DNA of 64,000 bases from RYN-230 sp963760405 (GCA_963760405.1 CAVXCV010000010.1:372001-436000), one strand, 5' to 3'. Numbered from the stretch's first letter, positions 24,970 through 34,174 are shown. Numbers and translations are program-made. Notes: generated by a model not told the origin, from the sequence alone.

Positions 24970-25893
24970 TCACCGGGTGGCGTGGGCCCCGGTCATCATG
25001 GCCGCGAGGTCGTCGGGGTGCAGGAACGAGGCGGGTGGCGGCGGCCCCCAGGCGAACAGGCCGCGGGCGCCCTCCAGGTCCTCCGGGGTCCACAGCTGGT
25101 CGTCCACGATGCAGTCCATGTCCGAGTAGTACTCGGAGAAGTTGCCGGCCGGGTCCTTGAGGTACCAGAAGAAGTTGGATCCCGCGTAGTGCCGGCCGAG
25201 CCCCCAGACATGCCGCTCGGGCCGCCCCTCGAGCATCGCGAACGCGCCCCGGCCGACATCGTCTATGTCGTCCACCTGCCAGGACGTGTGGTGCAGGAAG
25301 TTCACCGGGGCGCCCAGCACGAGCACGTTGTGGTGATCTGTCGAGCAGCGCAGGAACGCGCCGGCCTCCTTGATCCGGTCGCTGACCTTGAAGCCGAGCC
25401 CGTCGGTGAAGAACACGGTCGAGGCACGCTGGTCGGTACTGCCGAGCACGGCATGACCGAGCTTGCGCGGGCGCACCCGGTCCGGCCGGGTGAAGCCGGG
25501 GGCGCGGCTGCCCTGTCGCTCGGGCCGGCCGGGCCCGTTGTAGACGCTGGCCGGGGCCGCTTCCTGGCGCAGCCGGGGCGCGACCTCCAGCCGCACCCGG
25601 ACCCCGGTGACCGGCTCGGCGGTGTCCAGCGCGGTCCCGTGCTGCGAATGCGGCACGCCGAGGCGGCCGAGGCTGGCGGCCGCCCGGGCCAGGTCGCCGG
25701 GGTCGTCCACGCCGACCCGCATCTCGAGCAGCCGCCGGACCGGCGCGTAGGCGATACGCAGCTGCCGCCCGCCGTCCCGGGTGGCGAACCAGCCGTCGCC
25801 TTCGGCGGCCAGGCCGAAGTCGGCGTAGTAGGCGGCGGTTTCCGCGACGTTGGGCACGCCGATCGTGACCGACAGCAGTCCGTGCAGGCTCAT
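24970..25893 (-). CDS. Extradiol-type dioxygenase, two VOC modules
   Basis: 307 residues. The N-terminal VOC module (LLSVTIGVPNVAETAAYYADFG) is followed by a catalytic module with the 2-His-1-Glu iron ligands visible at about H147 (KLGHAVLGS), H201/202 (NFLHHTSWQVDDID) and E254 (GNFSEYYSDMD). The order and spacing match catechol 2,3-dioxygenase-type enzymes. It would cleave a catecholic ring next to the hydroxyls. It follows the FAH hydrolase on the same strand with its ribosome site inside a 15-bp tandem repeat between them. Confidence 0.82.
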   Translation of the reverse strand: MSLHGLLSVTIGVPNVAETAAYYADFGLAAEGDGWFATRDGGRQLRIAYAPVRRLLEMRVGVDDPGDLARAAASLGRLGVPHSQHGTALDTAEPVTGVRVRLEVAPRLRQEAAPASVYNGPGRPERQGSRAPGFTRPDRVRPRKLGHAVLGSTDQRASTVFFTDGLGFKVSDRIKEAGAFLRCSTDHHNVLVLGAPVNFLHHTSWQVDDIDDVGRGAFAMLEGRPERHVWGLGRHYAGSNFFWYLKDPAGNFSEYYSDMDCIVDDQLWTPEDLEGARGLFAWGPPPPASFLHPDDLAAMMTGAHATR

Positions 25894-25938
25894 TGGTGTT
25901 TCCTCACCCGGTGCTTCCTTACTCGGTGTTTCCTCATC
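25894..25938. repeat. Three 15-bp tandem repeats carrying the dioxygenase ribosome site
   Basis: Units 25894-25908, 25909-25923 and 25924-25938. On the minus strand each reads close to GATGAGGAAACACCG, so the Shine-Dalgarno-like GAGGAA occurs up to three times before the dioxygenase ATG at 25893. The first-transcribed copy overlaps the stop of the FAH gene. Confidence 0.85.
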
Positions 25939-26785
25939 CAGATGCCGCGATGAAGCGGTGCCGCATCTCGCCGATGCCCTCGATGTAGCTGGTCAGGACG
26001 TCGCCGGGGGCGAGCCAGCGCTGCGGGTTGCGGCCCAGGCCTACCCCGGACGGGGTGCCGGTGAAGATGACGTCGCCAGGCAGCAGCGCCGTCACCCGGG
26101 ACAGCTGCTCGATCAGCTCGGGCACGCCGAAGATCAGGTCCCGGGTCCGTCCCTTCTGCATCTGCTCGCCGTTGATCAGGCAGCCCAGTTCCAGGTCGGC
26201 GGGGTTGCTGAGCTCGTCCAGGGTGACCAGCCACGGGCCGACCGGCCCGAACCGGGGAAAGGACTTGCCCAGGCTGAACTGCGGCGGGGTGGCGGCCATC
26301 TGCAGCACCCGCTCGGAGATGTCCTGGCCCACGGCCAGGCCGGCCACATGGTCCCAGGCGCGCCCGGCCGGCACGTTGCTCGCGGCCGGGCCGATGACCG
26401 CCACCAGCTCGACCTCCCAGTCCGTGTGGCCGCCGGGGGGCAGCGTGATGTCCCCGGCCGGGCCGGTGATGCACGCCGGGAACTTGGTGAAGACCGGCGG
26501 GAACGCGTCCGGCTTGGCGTAACCGGACTCGGCGGCGTGCTCGCTGTAGTTCAGCCCGATCCCGAACACCTGCCGCGGCGCGGGCGACGGGGAGCCGAGC
26601 GTGTCCACCGTGAACGGGGCGGCCCCGGCCAGGTCGGCTGATCCGGCCCAGTCGGTGAACTCGGCCCAGCGCCGGTACGCGTCAGCCGGGCTGGGGCCGA
26701 ACCGGCCGCCGCTGGCCGTGTGCACGTCGACGGCGCCTGCGGCCACGATCAGGCTCAGCCGCTGGTTGATGGTGGCGATGCGCAT
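25934..26785 (-). CDS. Fumarylacetoacetate hydrolase family protein
   Basis: 283 residues. The FAH signature begins QVFGIGLNYSEHAAESGY; metal ligands lie in HTDWEVELVAVIG (E-x-E) and GLAVGQDISERVLQM (Asp). The C-terminal FTGTPSGVGLGRNPQRWLAPGD is diagnostic. Family members hydrolyse or isomerise ring-cleavage products (for example 2-hydroxy-dienoates). It sits between the FAD monooxygenase and the dioxygenase, so a meta-cleavage route is likely. Confidence 0.88.
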   Translation of the reverse strand: MRIATINQRLSLIVAAGAVDVHTASGGRFGPSPADAYRRWAEFTDWAGSADLAGAAPFTVDTLGSPSPAPRQVFGIGLNYSEHAAESGYAKPDAFPPVFTKFPACITGPAGDITLPPGGHTDWEVELVAVIGPAASNVPAGRAWDHVAGLAVGQDISERVLQMAATPPQFSLGKSFPRFGPVGPWLVTLDELSNPADLELGCLINGEQMQKGRTRDLIFGVPELIEQLSRVTALLPGDVIFTGTPSGVGLGRNPQRWLAPGDVLTSYIEGIGEMRHRFIAASG

Positions 26786-26896
26786 GGACTGCTACTCCTT
26801 CTCGTCAGTTCGGCACGTGCTCGGCCCCGCCGCACCAGACGCGGCGGATGGCCCTGGTCGCGGCCGGCGGGCGGCCCAGCCGCGGGCTGCTGCGGG

Positions 26897-28530
26897 TCAG
26901 TCAACATCACTCCTTGGTCGTGCCGGGCTGGCGGCATGACCGGTGACCAGCCCGATGTCGATCTCCGCCGGGTCAGCGGCCCGCCAGGCGATGTGCTGAT
27001 CCGGGCGGACGAGCAGGAACTCCTCCCGCCACGGGTAGGACGGCGGCGGCTCGACCAGGGCCAGCGGAATCCGCTCGCGGCGGGCGCGGGTGGCCAGCCG
27101 GGCGACCGCGGCCTGGTGTGCGCGTACCGGCCCGACCAGCGTGAACCCGGTACCCAGCGCGTCGTACAGGGATGAGCCGTCCGGCCGCCAGCAGTGCGGC
27201 AGCCGCGCGCCCGGCTCGCTGGCCGGGGTGTAGACGGTCACGTCCCCGGCCAGGGCCGCGGCGTCCGTGGCCGCCGTGGCCGTGGCGGGCCCGGCCGGGC
27301 TGGACGGCTGGATGACCGGCGAGCCCGCATAGGTGTAGCCCAGCACCAGCCCGAGGCTGTGGAACTCGGCCCGCTTGGCGGCCTGGATCGCGGGCTCGTC
27401 CCGCGGCAGGTCCCCGGCCAGGTTGCGCAGGTGGGACGCGGCGCTCGCCACGGTCTGCTCGACCACCCCGCGCCGCTCCGGCTCGTAGCTCGCCAGCAGC
27501 CCGGCACCGGCCCAGCGCTGCTCCACCGCCGCGATCTTCCACCCGATGTTGACCGCGTCGCCGACGCAGGTGTTGAACCCGTGGCCGCCCCACGGCGGGT
27601 TGACGTGCGCGCTCTCGCCCGACCAGGAACACCCGCCGGTCCGCGAACGTGTCCGCGACCAGCATCCGGGCCGTCCACGGGTCGCAGGCCAGCACCTCGT
27701 GCGCGGTAGGCGCGCCGATCAGGCTGGTGATCAGCTCGCTCGCGTGCGCGCTGCCGTACGCCGCCTCGATGCCCGGGCATGATGGCCCACCAGGTCCCGT
27801 CCAGGTCCAGCCGGCCGATCAGGCCCGAGACCGCCGCGCCGACCACCCAGTACTGCACCGCGGGACCCAGCGGGGAGTCCAGGGCGGGTGCGCGGAATAC
27901 CACGTTGAAGTTCGGCCGCGGGTCCGACCGGCCTGCGTAGCGGGCGCCGATCTGCTCCCGGACCACGCCGCTGGCCCCGTCGCAGCCGAGCAGGTAGCGG
28001 GCCCGGATGCGGTAAGCCGCGCCCGCGTCGTCGCGGACGGTCGCGGTCACCCCGGCGTCGTCCTGGTGCAGGCCCAGCACGGTGTGACCGAGCCGCAGGT
28101 CCGCGCCGCAGCGGCGGACGTGCGCGCGCAGTACCTCCTCCACGACCGGCTGCGGCACCTGCTGGCCCGGCTCGGCGAACCGCTCGTCGCGCTCGCAGGT
28201 CAGCCCGAAGGCGCCGGTAAAGTCGGTGATCCGCGGCCCGGACAGGGAGGCGCAGAAGGTGACCCGCTGGGACCAGGCGACCGGCAGCGGTGCGGCGGCC
28301 CGCAACTGGTCCGCGACCCCCCACCGGCGCAGCTGCTCCATGGTCCGCACGCTGGTGGTCTTTGCCCGTGGCCGCCGGTGCGACACCGTGACCCGCGGCT
28401 CGATGACCACGCAGCCGACGCCGTGCAGGCGGAGTTCCGCGGCCGCGGCCAGGCCCGCCGGGCCGCCGCCGGCCACCAGCACCGTCGTGCGCTGCGCGTG
28501 CTCCGCTCCGGTGACCGCCACAGACGGCAT
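26897..28530 (-). CDS. FAD-dependent aromatic monooxygenase (PHBH class A type), two frameshifts
   Basis: About 544 codons. FAD-binding start VLVAGGGPAGLAAAAELRLH, the DG motif RYLLGCDGASGVVREQIG and the GD-like motif RRVFLVGESAHVNPPWGGHG are present, but an extra G near 27773 (after WWAIMPG) and another near 27627 (inside FLVGESAH) split the frame in three. Corrected, it runs to a C-terminal thioredoxin-like domain ending before 26897. It would hydroxylate an aromatic ring using NAD(P)H and O2, giving the catechol for the neighbouring dioxygenase. Both shifts add one G to a G-run and look like sequence errors. Confidence 0.82.
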
Positions 28531-28658
28531 CGTCGGTCATGGACCGGCAGGCTGTCGAGCGCATCTAGCCCGAGGTGCTCATCCCGGCGGTGGTCGCCGT
28601 GGCCCGGGCCATCTCCCGGGCCCGGCTCTGACCTGCATAAGCTGGGACGGGAGCGACG

Positions 28659-29096
28659 ATGGCTGACCCCTATCACCTCGAGCGGTTCGTGGCTGCCCAG
28701 GATGCCGCGGGCACCTATGACCGCGCGCTCGCCGAGCTGCGTCGCGGCCGGAAAGTAAGCCACTGGATGTGGTTCGTCTTCCCGCAGGTCGCGGGCCTGG
28801 GCCGGAGCGTGACCGCGCGGGAGTTCGCGATCTCCTCGGTGCAGGAGGCCCGGGCCTACCTGCGCCACCCCGTGCTCGGCCCGCGGCTGGCCGAGTGCGC
28901 CCGCATCGTGGCGGGCACGCAGGACCGCACCGCGGAGCAGATCTTCGGCGGGCTGGACGCACAGAAGCTGCGCTCGTCCATGACCCTGTTCCTGCGGGCC
29001 GCCGCGGACGACCCCCAGCGGGGACAGCTGTTCTCCGACGTGCTCAGCCAGCACTTCGGTGGCCAGCCCGACCCGGCCACTGACCAGCTGCTGTGA
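28659..29096 (+). CDS. DUF1810 family protein
   Basis: 145 residues. Whole-length match in style to DUF1810: HLERFVAAQDAAGTYDRALA, GRKVSHWMWFVFPQ, SVTAREFAISSVQEARAYLR and CARIVAGTQDRTAEQIFG followed by LDAQKLRSSMTLF. Function unknown, cytoplasmic. Start ATG 28659 with GGGAG upstream. It stands alone between the monooxygenase and GntR genes; the 128 bp before it hold only short remnants. Confidence 0.9.
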   Translation: MADPYHLERFVAAQDAAGTYDRALAELRRGRKVSHWMWFVFPQVAGLGRSVTAREFAISSVQEARAYLRHPVLGPRLAECARIVAGTQDRTAEQIFGGLDAQKLRSSMTLFLRAAADDPQRGQLFSDVLSQHFGGQPDPATDQLL

Positions 29097-29142
29097 CCGC
29101 GCGGGCAGGCGGCCCGGGCGGGCGCGGCCAGCGACGGCGCGG

Positions 29143-29949
29143 TCAGGGGGCGCCCGTCCGGGACCGGCGGGCGGCCGCGAGGTGCTCGAGCATCATCTGG
29201 TGATGGTCGAGCACGGCCGCCTGGGCGGCCCCGGCCTCCCGGCCGATGACCGACGCGGCGATCGGCTCGTGCAGCGCCCATTGCTGCTCCGGCTGGGTAT
29301 CCCGGAGCCAGGGTGGCACGGACTCGCGGTCCACCCAGGCTTTGAGCTGGTACGACAGCACCGCGCGGTGCACGCTCTCGTAGATCGCGGCCAGGTAGGG
29401 ATTGCCCGCGCTGCGCACGATCGCGGCGTGGAAGACCGTGTCGGCGGCGATCCATTCGCCGGCCCGGCCCGCAGCATCGCACAGCCGGTGCAAGGCGGTC
29501 ATGATGCCCTCGGTCTCGGCCCCGCTCAGCGGCGGCTGGCGGGCCGCTGCCGCGCTGGCGCCGATGGTTTCCAGCCACAGCCGCAGCTGCATCAGGTCAT
29601 CGACCGAATGCGTGTCCAGGTCCAGCATCAGGTCCACCGAAGCGGTGACCATCGCTTCCGGGCGGCGCACCACGTAGGCCCCTGAGCCGTGCCGGATCTC
29701 GACCAGGCCCATCAGCGACAGGCTGCGCAGGGCCTGGCTCACCGTGGGGCGGCTGGCCGCGAAACGCTCCGCCAGTTCCCGCTCGGACGGCAGCCGGGAG
29801 CCTTCCGCGATCCCGGTGCTGATGATCAGGTTCCGGATCTGCTCGGCCACATCGTCGGCCCGCCGGACGGTGCTGACCGGCCCGATCCCGGTCAGCGGGA
29901 CGGCAGCGGGGCGCCGCGCTGGGCGCGGTGCCCGGGCGGGCTCGGTCAT
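29143..29949 (-). CDS. GntR/FadR (FCD) family regulator
   Basis: 268 residues. Winged helix: EGSRLPSERELAERFAASRP then TVSQALRSLSLMGLVEIRHG; C-terminal FCD domain with LRLWLETIGASAAAARQ, FHAAIVRSAGNPYLAAIYES and a late HEPIAASVIGREA, whose His residues usually bind metal. It is divergent from the split transketolase operon and probably controls it; FCD ligands are often organic or sugar acids. Confidence 0.9.
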   Translation of the reverse strand: MTEPARAPRPARRPAAVPLTGIGPVSTVRRADDVAEQIRNLIISTGIAEGSRLPSERELAERFAASRPTVSQALRSLSLMGLVEIRHGSGAYVVRRPEAMVTASVDLMLDLDTHSVDDLMQLRLWLETIGASAAAARQPPLSGAETEGIMTALHRLCDAAGRAGEWIAADTVFHAAIVRSAGNPYLAAIYESVHRAVLSYQLKAWVDRESVPPWLRDTQPEQQWALHEPIAASVIGREAGAAQAAVLDHHQMMLEHLAAARRSRTGAP

Positions 29950-30001
29950 GTGGCCCCTTCCGGGAACGGCGTTGACAACACCTAAATCATGAAGTCACCA
30001 T

Positions 30002-30014
30002 GTGGCTATGCCAC
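30002..30014. promoter_or_regulatory. GTGGC-TAT-GCCAC palindrome, candidate FadR-type operator
   Basis: Perfect 5-3-5 inverted repeat in the 90-bp gap between the divergent GntR and transketolase genes, within an AT-richer stretch. A TTGACA at 29972-29977 could be the -35 of the transketolase promoter. Spacing suits repression by the neighbouring GntR protein. Confidence 0.5.
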
Positions 30015-30036
30015 TTAACCACACTTGCGGGCTGTG

Positions 30037-30924
30037 ATGCCCGGGCCGGCGCAGGTATCCGGGCCGGGGCAGGTACCCCGGCCCGGGCGGGTGTCCGAGC
30101 CGGGCACGCACTGGGTGGTCCCGGACCCGGAGCGGCTCGCCCTGGGCATCAGGCTGCGGGCCGTGCAGATGGTGGCGCCGCACGGCTTCGGCTATCTGGG
30201 CCAGGCGTTGTCGTCCGCCGAGCAGGTGGCGGCCTTGTTCGCGGTCGCGCGTCCCGGCCTGGACCGCATCGTCTGCTCGCCCGGCCACTACGTGATCGCG
30301 CTGTACGCGGCCGCGGCTGAGGTCGGGCTGCTCCCGGCCGGGCTGCTGGCCAGTTACGGGCAGGATGGTGCCGCGCTGGAGGCCATCGGCACGGAGCGGT
30401 CGCCGGTCATGGATCACGTGGGCGGGTCGCTCGGCCAGGGCCTGTCCGCGGCTGCGGGCTTCGCCCTGTCCGACCGGCTGCGGGACCGGGACGCGTGCAC
30501 CTTCGCGCTGGTCAGCGACGGCGAGCTGGAGGAAGGCCAGGTCTGGGAGGCGGCGATGTTCGCGGCCCACCACCGGCTGTCCCGGCTGATCGCGGTCGTC
30601 GATGCGAACAACTCCCAGGTCGATGGCCCGGTGGACGAGGTCACCACGATCGAGCCGATCGGGGCGAAGTGGGCGTCCTTCGGCTGGGGCCCGGTGGAAC
30701 TCGACGGGCACGATGTCACCGCGGTCACCGGGGCACTGCAGTGGGCGCGGGGCCGCGCGCCGGGAGCGGCCCGCCCGGTCGTACTGATCTGCCGCACCTC
30801 CACGGCCCACGGGCTGGACTGCCTGCCGCCGGACGCGGACGGCCATTTCATCACGCTGCCCGCGGAACTTGCCGCCGCGGCCGTCAGCGAGCTCACCCGC
30901 AGGCTCGGGCCAGCCCATGCGTGA
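30037..30924 (+). CDS. Transketolase, N-terminal (ThDP-binding) subunit
   Basis: About 295 residues. Transketolase N-domain motifs: GFGYLGQALSSAEQVAALF, VCSPGHYVIALYAAAAEVG, MDHVGGSLGQGLSAAAGFAL and the ThDP motif LVSDGELEEGQVWEAAMF ending in VDANNSQVDG. The first 20 codons come from three 18-bp repeats, so the true start could be later, for example GTG 30091. Overlaps the C-terminal subunit gene by eight bases (ATGCGTGA). Split transketolases of this kind serve dedicated catabolic routes rather than the main pentose pathway. Confidence 0.88.
   Translation: MPGPAQVSGPGQVPRPGRVSEPGTHWVVPDPERLALGIRLRAVQMVAPHGFGYLGQALSSAEQVAALFAVARPGLDRIVCSPGHYVIALYAAAAEVGLLPAGLLASYGQDGAALEAIGTERSPVMDHVGGSLGQGLSAAAGFALSDRLRDRDACTFALVSDGELEEGQVWEAAMFAAHHRLSRLIAVVDANNSQVDGPVDEVTTIEPIGAKWASFGWGPVELDGHDVTAVTGALQWARGRAPGAARPVVLICRTSTAHGLDCLPPDADGHFITLPAELAAAAVSELTRRLGPAHA
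30043..30096 (+). repeat. Three 18-bp repeats at the transketolase N-terminus
   Basis: Units 30043-30060, 30061-30078 and 30079-30096, each like GGGCCGGGGCAGGTACCC, giving the peptide GPAQVSGPGQVPRPGRVS. They start 6 bases after the ATG. Confidence 0.8.
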
Positions 30925-31921
30925 GGCGCCCTACCCGACCACGGTCAAGCCCTACGGCCAGGCCCTGGTACAGCTCGCGCGGGAGCGCGCCGACGTCGTC
31001 TGCCTGAGCGGCGACCTCACCCGCCAGTGCGAGGTCAACCTGTTCGCCGCGGAATTCCCGGACCGGTTCATCCAGGCCGGGATGGCCGAGGCGAACATGA
31101 TCGGCGTGGCCGGCGCGCTCGCCCGCTGCGGCCACATCCCGTTCGTGCACACGTTCGGCGTCTTCGCCACCCGCCGTCCGCTGGACCAGATCATCAACGC
31201 CATCGCCTACCCGGGGCTGCCGGTCCGGATCATCGGGTTCATGCCCGGCATCTCGAGCCCTGGCGGGCCCAGCCACCAGGCCATCGATGATGTCGCGCTG
31301 ATGCGGGCGGTCCCTGGGATGACCATCGTCAACGTGGCGGACGCGGTCGGTGTGCGCCAGGTCTGCGCCGCGGTCGTGGACCTGCCCGGCCCGGTGTACG
31401 TGCGGCTGAAGCGCGGCGAGGTGCCGCTGATCTTCGACGACGACCATGTGCTCTCACTCCGCCACGCTGACGTGCTGACCCGGGGCGGGGATGTGGCGCT
31501 GTTCGCCAGCGGGATGATGCTGGCGCCCGCGCTGGCCGCGGCCACGCTGCTCGGGGAGCACGGGGTGGCCGTGTCGGTGGTGAACGTCGCGGTGATCAAG
31601 CCGCTCGACGCGGCCACGGTCCTCGAGGTGGCCATGACCGCCCGGGTGGTGCTGACTGCCGAGAACCACCTGGTCACCGGCGGCCTCGGCTCCGCTGTCG
31701 CCGAGGTGCTGGCGGAGGCAGGGGCGGGCCGCCCGCTCCGCCGCATCGGCCTGGCCGACACGTTCGCCGAGGGCGCCGCGAGTGCCCCGTACCTGTTCGG
31801 CAAGTACGGCTTGTCCACCCAGTCCCTGGTGGACGCCGCCTGGCACGCGCTCGGCCAGCCGGGGCCGCCGCCTGCCGCCCGCCCAGCCCCCGCCGAGGCG
31901 GGGAGATACGCACCGGTGTGA
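30917..31921 (+). CDS. Transketolase, C-terminal subunit
   Basis: 334 residues. Pyrimidine-binding domain: VVCLSGDLTRQCEVNLFAAE, PDRFIQAGMAEANMIGVAG with the catalytic Glu, HIPFVHTFGVFATRRPLDQI and HQAIDDVALMRAVPGMTIVN. C-domain: SVVNVAVIKPLDAATVLE and TAENHLVTGGLGSAVAEVL. Together with the preceding subunit it makes a complete transketolase. ATG 30917 overlaps the upstream stop. The C-terminus is a Pro/Ala-rich tail. Confidence 0.9.
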   Translation: MREAPYPTTVKPYGQALVQLARERADVVCLSGDLTRQCEVNLFAAEFPDRFIQAGMAEANMIGVAGALARCGHIPFVHTFGVFATRRPLDQIINAIAYPGLPVRIIGFMPGISSPGGPSHQAIDDVALMRAVPGMTIVNVADAVGVRQVCAAVVDLPGPVYVRLKRGEVPLIFDDDHVLSLRHADVLTRGGDVALFASGMMLAPALAAATLLGEHGVAVSVVNVAVIKPLDAATVLEVAMTARVVLTAENHLVTGGLGSAVAEVLAEAGAGRPLRRIGLADTFAEGAASAPYLFGKYGLSTQSLVDAAWHALGQPGPPPAARPAPAEAGRYAPV

Positions 31922-31959
31922 CCGGGTTCCGTTCGTCTGCGTGCCGAGGAGAGTGACCG

Positions 31960-33240
31960 ATGACCACCTTCTACTCAGCGTCGGACCAGTCCACCCCAGT
32001 GGCCTCACCAGGGGCGGTCATGGGCGTGGACTGGGAACAGCGGGTCGATTTCGGCCGGCTGCGCACCGCCCGCTTCACCCAGGTCCAGGCCGCGCTGGAG
32101 CAGTCGGACCTGGGTGCGCTGATCTTGTTCGACATGAACAACATCCGCTACACGACCGCCACCCACATCGGGAACTGGGCCAGGGACAAGTTCTTCCGGT
32201 GCGCGCTGGTCATGCGCGGCCAGCCGCCGATCCTGTGGGACATCGGCTCGTCCGCGCGCACCCACCAGCGGTTCGCCCCGTGGTACCCGGAGCAGAGCTG
32301 GCGGGCGGGCATTTCCAGCTGGCGTGGCTCCATTCCTGAGTACGTGGGGGTCGAGGCGGGTAACGCGGCCCGGCTGGCCGGGCTGCTGCGCGACGCTGGC
32401 CTGGCTGATGACCCGGTCGGCGTGGACATCGTCGAGCTGCCCGTGCTCCGCGCGCTGGAGCGGGAAGGCCTGCGGGTCGAGGACGGGCACGGGCTCATGC
32501 AGGACGTGCGCGCGATCAAGACAGCGGATGAGATCGCGCTGCTGGACCACGCGGCCGCGCTGGTGGATGGGGCCTACGAGGAGCTGTACCGGCAGCTGCG
32601 GCCCGGCATCCGGGAAAACGACTGCGTCGCGCTAGTGAACAACTACCTCTACGAGAACGGCTCCGAAGAGGTGGAAGCGGTCAACTCCATCTCCGGCGAG
32701 CGGTGCAGCCCGCATCCGCATGTGTTCTCTGACCGGCTGATCCGGCCCGGCGATACCGCGTACTTCGACATCATCCACGCCTTCAACGGCTACCGCACCT
32801 GCTACTACCGCACGCTGAACGTGGGCAGCAGCAATGCCGCGCAGCGCGAGGCGTACCGGCGGGCCCGTGAGTTCATGGACAACGCGATCGCGGAGATCCG
32901 GCCCGGGGCCACCTCGGCCGATGTGGTCCGGCACTTCCCGGCCGCGCACGAGTTCGGTTTCGCCACCGAGGAGGAGGCGTTCGGGCTGCAATACTGTCAT
33001 GGCCTCGGGCTGTCCAACTGGGAGCGGCCGCTGATGAGCCGCTACCACTCGTTCGAGCATCCGGTCGAGCTGGCCGAGGGCATGGTGTTCGCGATCGAGA
33101 CGTACTGGCCCACCCCGGACGGGGCAGCGGCCGCGCGCATCGAGGAAGAGGTGGTGGTCACCCGCGACGGATGCCAGCTGCTCACCCGGTTCCCCGCGGA
33201 CCAGCTCTACGTCGCGGGCACCCGGTACTGGACCGGCTGA
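31960..33240 (+). CDS. M24 (pita-bread fold) Xaa-Pro peptidase-like protein with altered metal site
   Basis: 426 residues. The C-terminal catalytic domain has D270 in AYFDIIHAFNGYRTCYYRT, H347 in YCHGLGLSNWE, E380 in MVFAIETYWP and E396 in ARIEEEVVVT. The second Asp expected 11 residues after D270 is Cys281. M24 relatives without the complete five-ligand set often do non-peptidase chemistry (creatinase, DMSP lyase DddP are M24 members with other reactions). It lies between transketolase and a dehydrogenase, so a role on a small catabolite is more likely than on peptides. Confidence 0.82.
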   Translation: MTTFYSASDQSTPVASPGAVMGVDWEQRVDFGRLRTARFTQVQAALEQSDLGALILFDMNNIRYTTATHIGNWARDKFFRCALVMRGQPPILWDIGSSARTHQRFAPWYPEQSWRAGISSWRGSIPEYVGVEAGNAARLAGLLRDAGLADDPVGVDIVELPVLRALEREGLRVEDGHGLMQDVRAIKTADEIALLDHAAALVDGAYEELYRQLRPGIRENDCVALVNNYLYENGSEEVEAVNSISGERCSPHPHVFSDRLIRPGDTAYFDIIHAFNGYRTCYYRTLNVGSSNAAQREAYRRAREFMDNAIAEIRPGATSADVVRHFPAAHEFGFATEEEAFGLQYCHGLGLSNWERPLMSRYHSFEHPVELAEGMVFAIETYWPTPDGAAAARIEEEVVVTRDGCQLLTRFPADQLYVAGTRYWTG

Positions 33241-33270
33241 TTCCACCCGGCTGACCCGACAAGGAGAGGC

Positions 33271-34158
33271 ATGGACCCGAACGCTGCCAGCCTGGGGTGG
33301 CTGGGCACCGGCCGGATGGGCACGGTCATGGCGGCCCGGCTGCTCGACGCCGGCCAGCGGCTCACCGTCTGGAACCGGACCAGGTCCAAGACGGGGCTCC
33401 TGGCGGCCAGGGGTGCCACCGTGGCGGCTGAGATCACCGATCTCGCCTCCTGCGAGATCGTGTTCGTCATGGTGTCCGGGCCAGCTGACCTGGACGAGGT
33501 GGTCGCCGGGAAGCGGGGCTTGCTCAGCGCGGACCGCAAGCCCTCGCTCATCGTGGACTGCAGCACCGTGTCAGCCGAGATGTCCGCCCAGGTGCGGGCC
33601 GTTGCCAGCCAGGCCGGGGTGGGCTTCCTGGCCGCCCCGGTCAGCGGTAACCCGCACGTCGTGGCCGCGGGGAACGCCTGCCTGATCGTGTCTGGCCCGG
33701 CAGCCAGCTTCCAGCAGGCCAAGCCGTATCTGGACCAGATCGCCCGGCTCGCCGTGTACGCGGGGGAGGGGGAGCAGAGCCGGCTCGTCAAGCTCTGCCA
33801 CAACCTCTATCTCGGCATGCTGGCTCAGGCCCTGGTGGAGGTCACCACGCTGGCGGAGAAGGGCGGCACCGACCCGGCCGCCTTCCTCGCCTTCCTGGGC
33901 GGTACCGGCCTGGGCTGCGAGTGGGTCCGCAATCGCACGCCCGACCTGGTGGAGCACGACTGGACGCCGACGTTCACCACCGGCCTGCTGCGCAAGGATT
34001 TCGATCTGGGCCTGGCGGCCGCGCGGTCGCTGGAAGTGCCGATGCCCGTCGGGTCCACTGTGTACCAGCTCATCCAGTCCGCGATCGGGCTGGGCCTGCG
34101 GGATAAGGACTTCCTGTCGCTCTATGAGCAGCAGGCCCGGGCCGCCGCGCTGGAGTGA
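33271..34158 (+). CDS. 3-hydroxyisobutyrate dehydrogenase-like NAD(P)-binding oxidoreductase
   Basis: 295 residues. Rossmann start SLGWLGTGRMGTVMAARLLD (GxGxMG), then LTVWNRTRSK, DCSTVSAEMSAQVRAVAS and the catalytic-lysine region LVKLCHNLYLGMLAQALVE, and the C-terminal FTTGLLRKDFDLGLAAARSL. Family members act on beta-hydroxyacids such as 3-hydroxyisobutyrate, tartronate semialdehyde or sulfolactaldehyde-type compounds. Last gene of the transketolase operon, followed by a large palindrome. Confidence 0.9.
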   Translation: MDPNAASLGWLGTGRMGTVMAARLLDAGQRLTVWNRTRSKTGLLAARGATVAAEITDLASCEIVFVMVSGPADLDEVVAGKRGLLSADRKPSLIVDCSTVSAEMSAQVRAVASQAGVGFLAAPVSGNPHVVAAGNACLIVSGPAASFQQAKPYLDQIARLAVYAGEGEQSRLVKLCHNLYLGMLAQALVEVTTLAEKGGTDPAAFLAFLGGTGLGCEWVRNRTPDLVEHDWTPTFTTGLLRKDFDLGLAAARSLEVPMPVGSTVYQLIQSAIGLGLRDKDFLSLYEQQARAAALE

Positions 34159-34174
34159 ACCCAGCGGGCCGGGA

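Noticed and set aside
28547..28631. Possible gene end (AVVAVARAISRARL before a stop) upstream of DUF1810
   Set aside because: Only about 20 residues with an in-frame stop before it; too short to assign.
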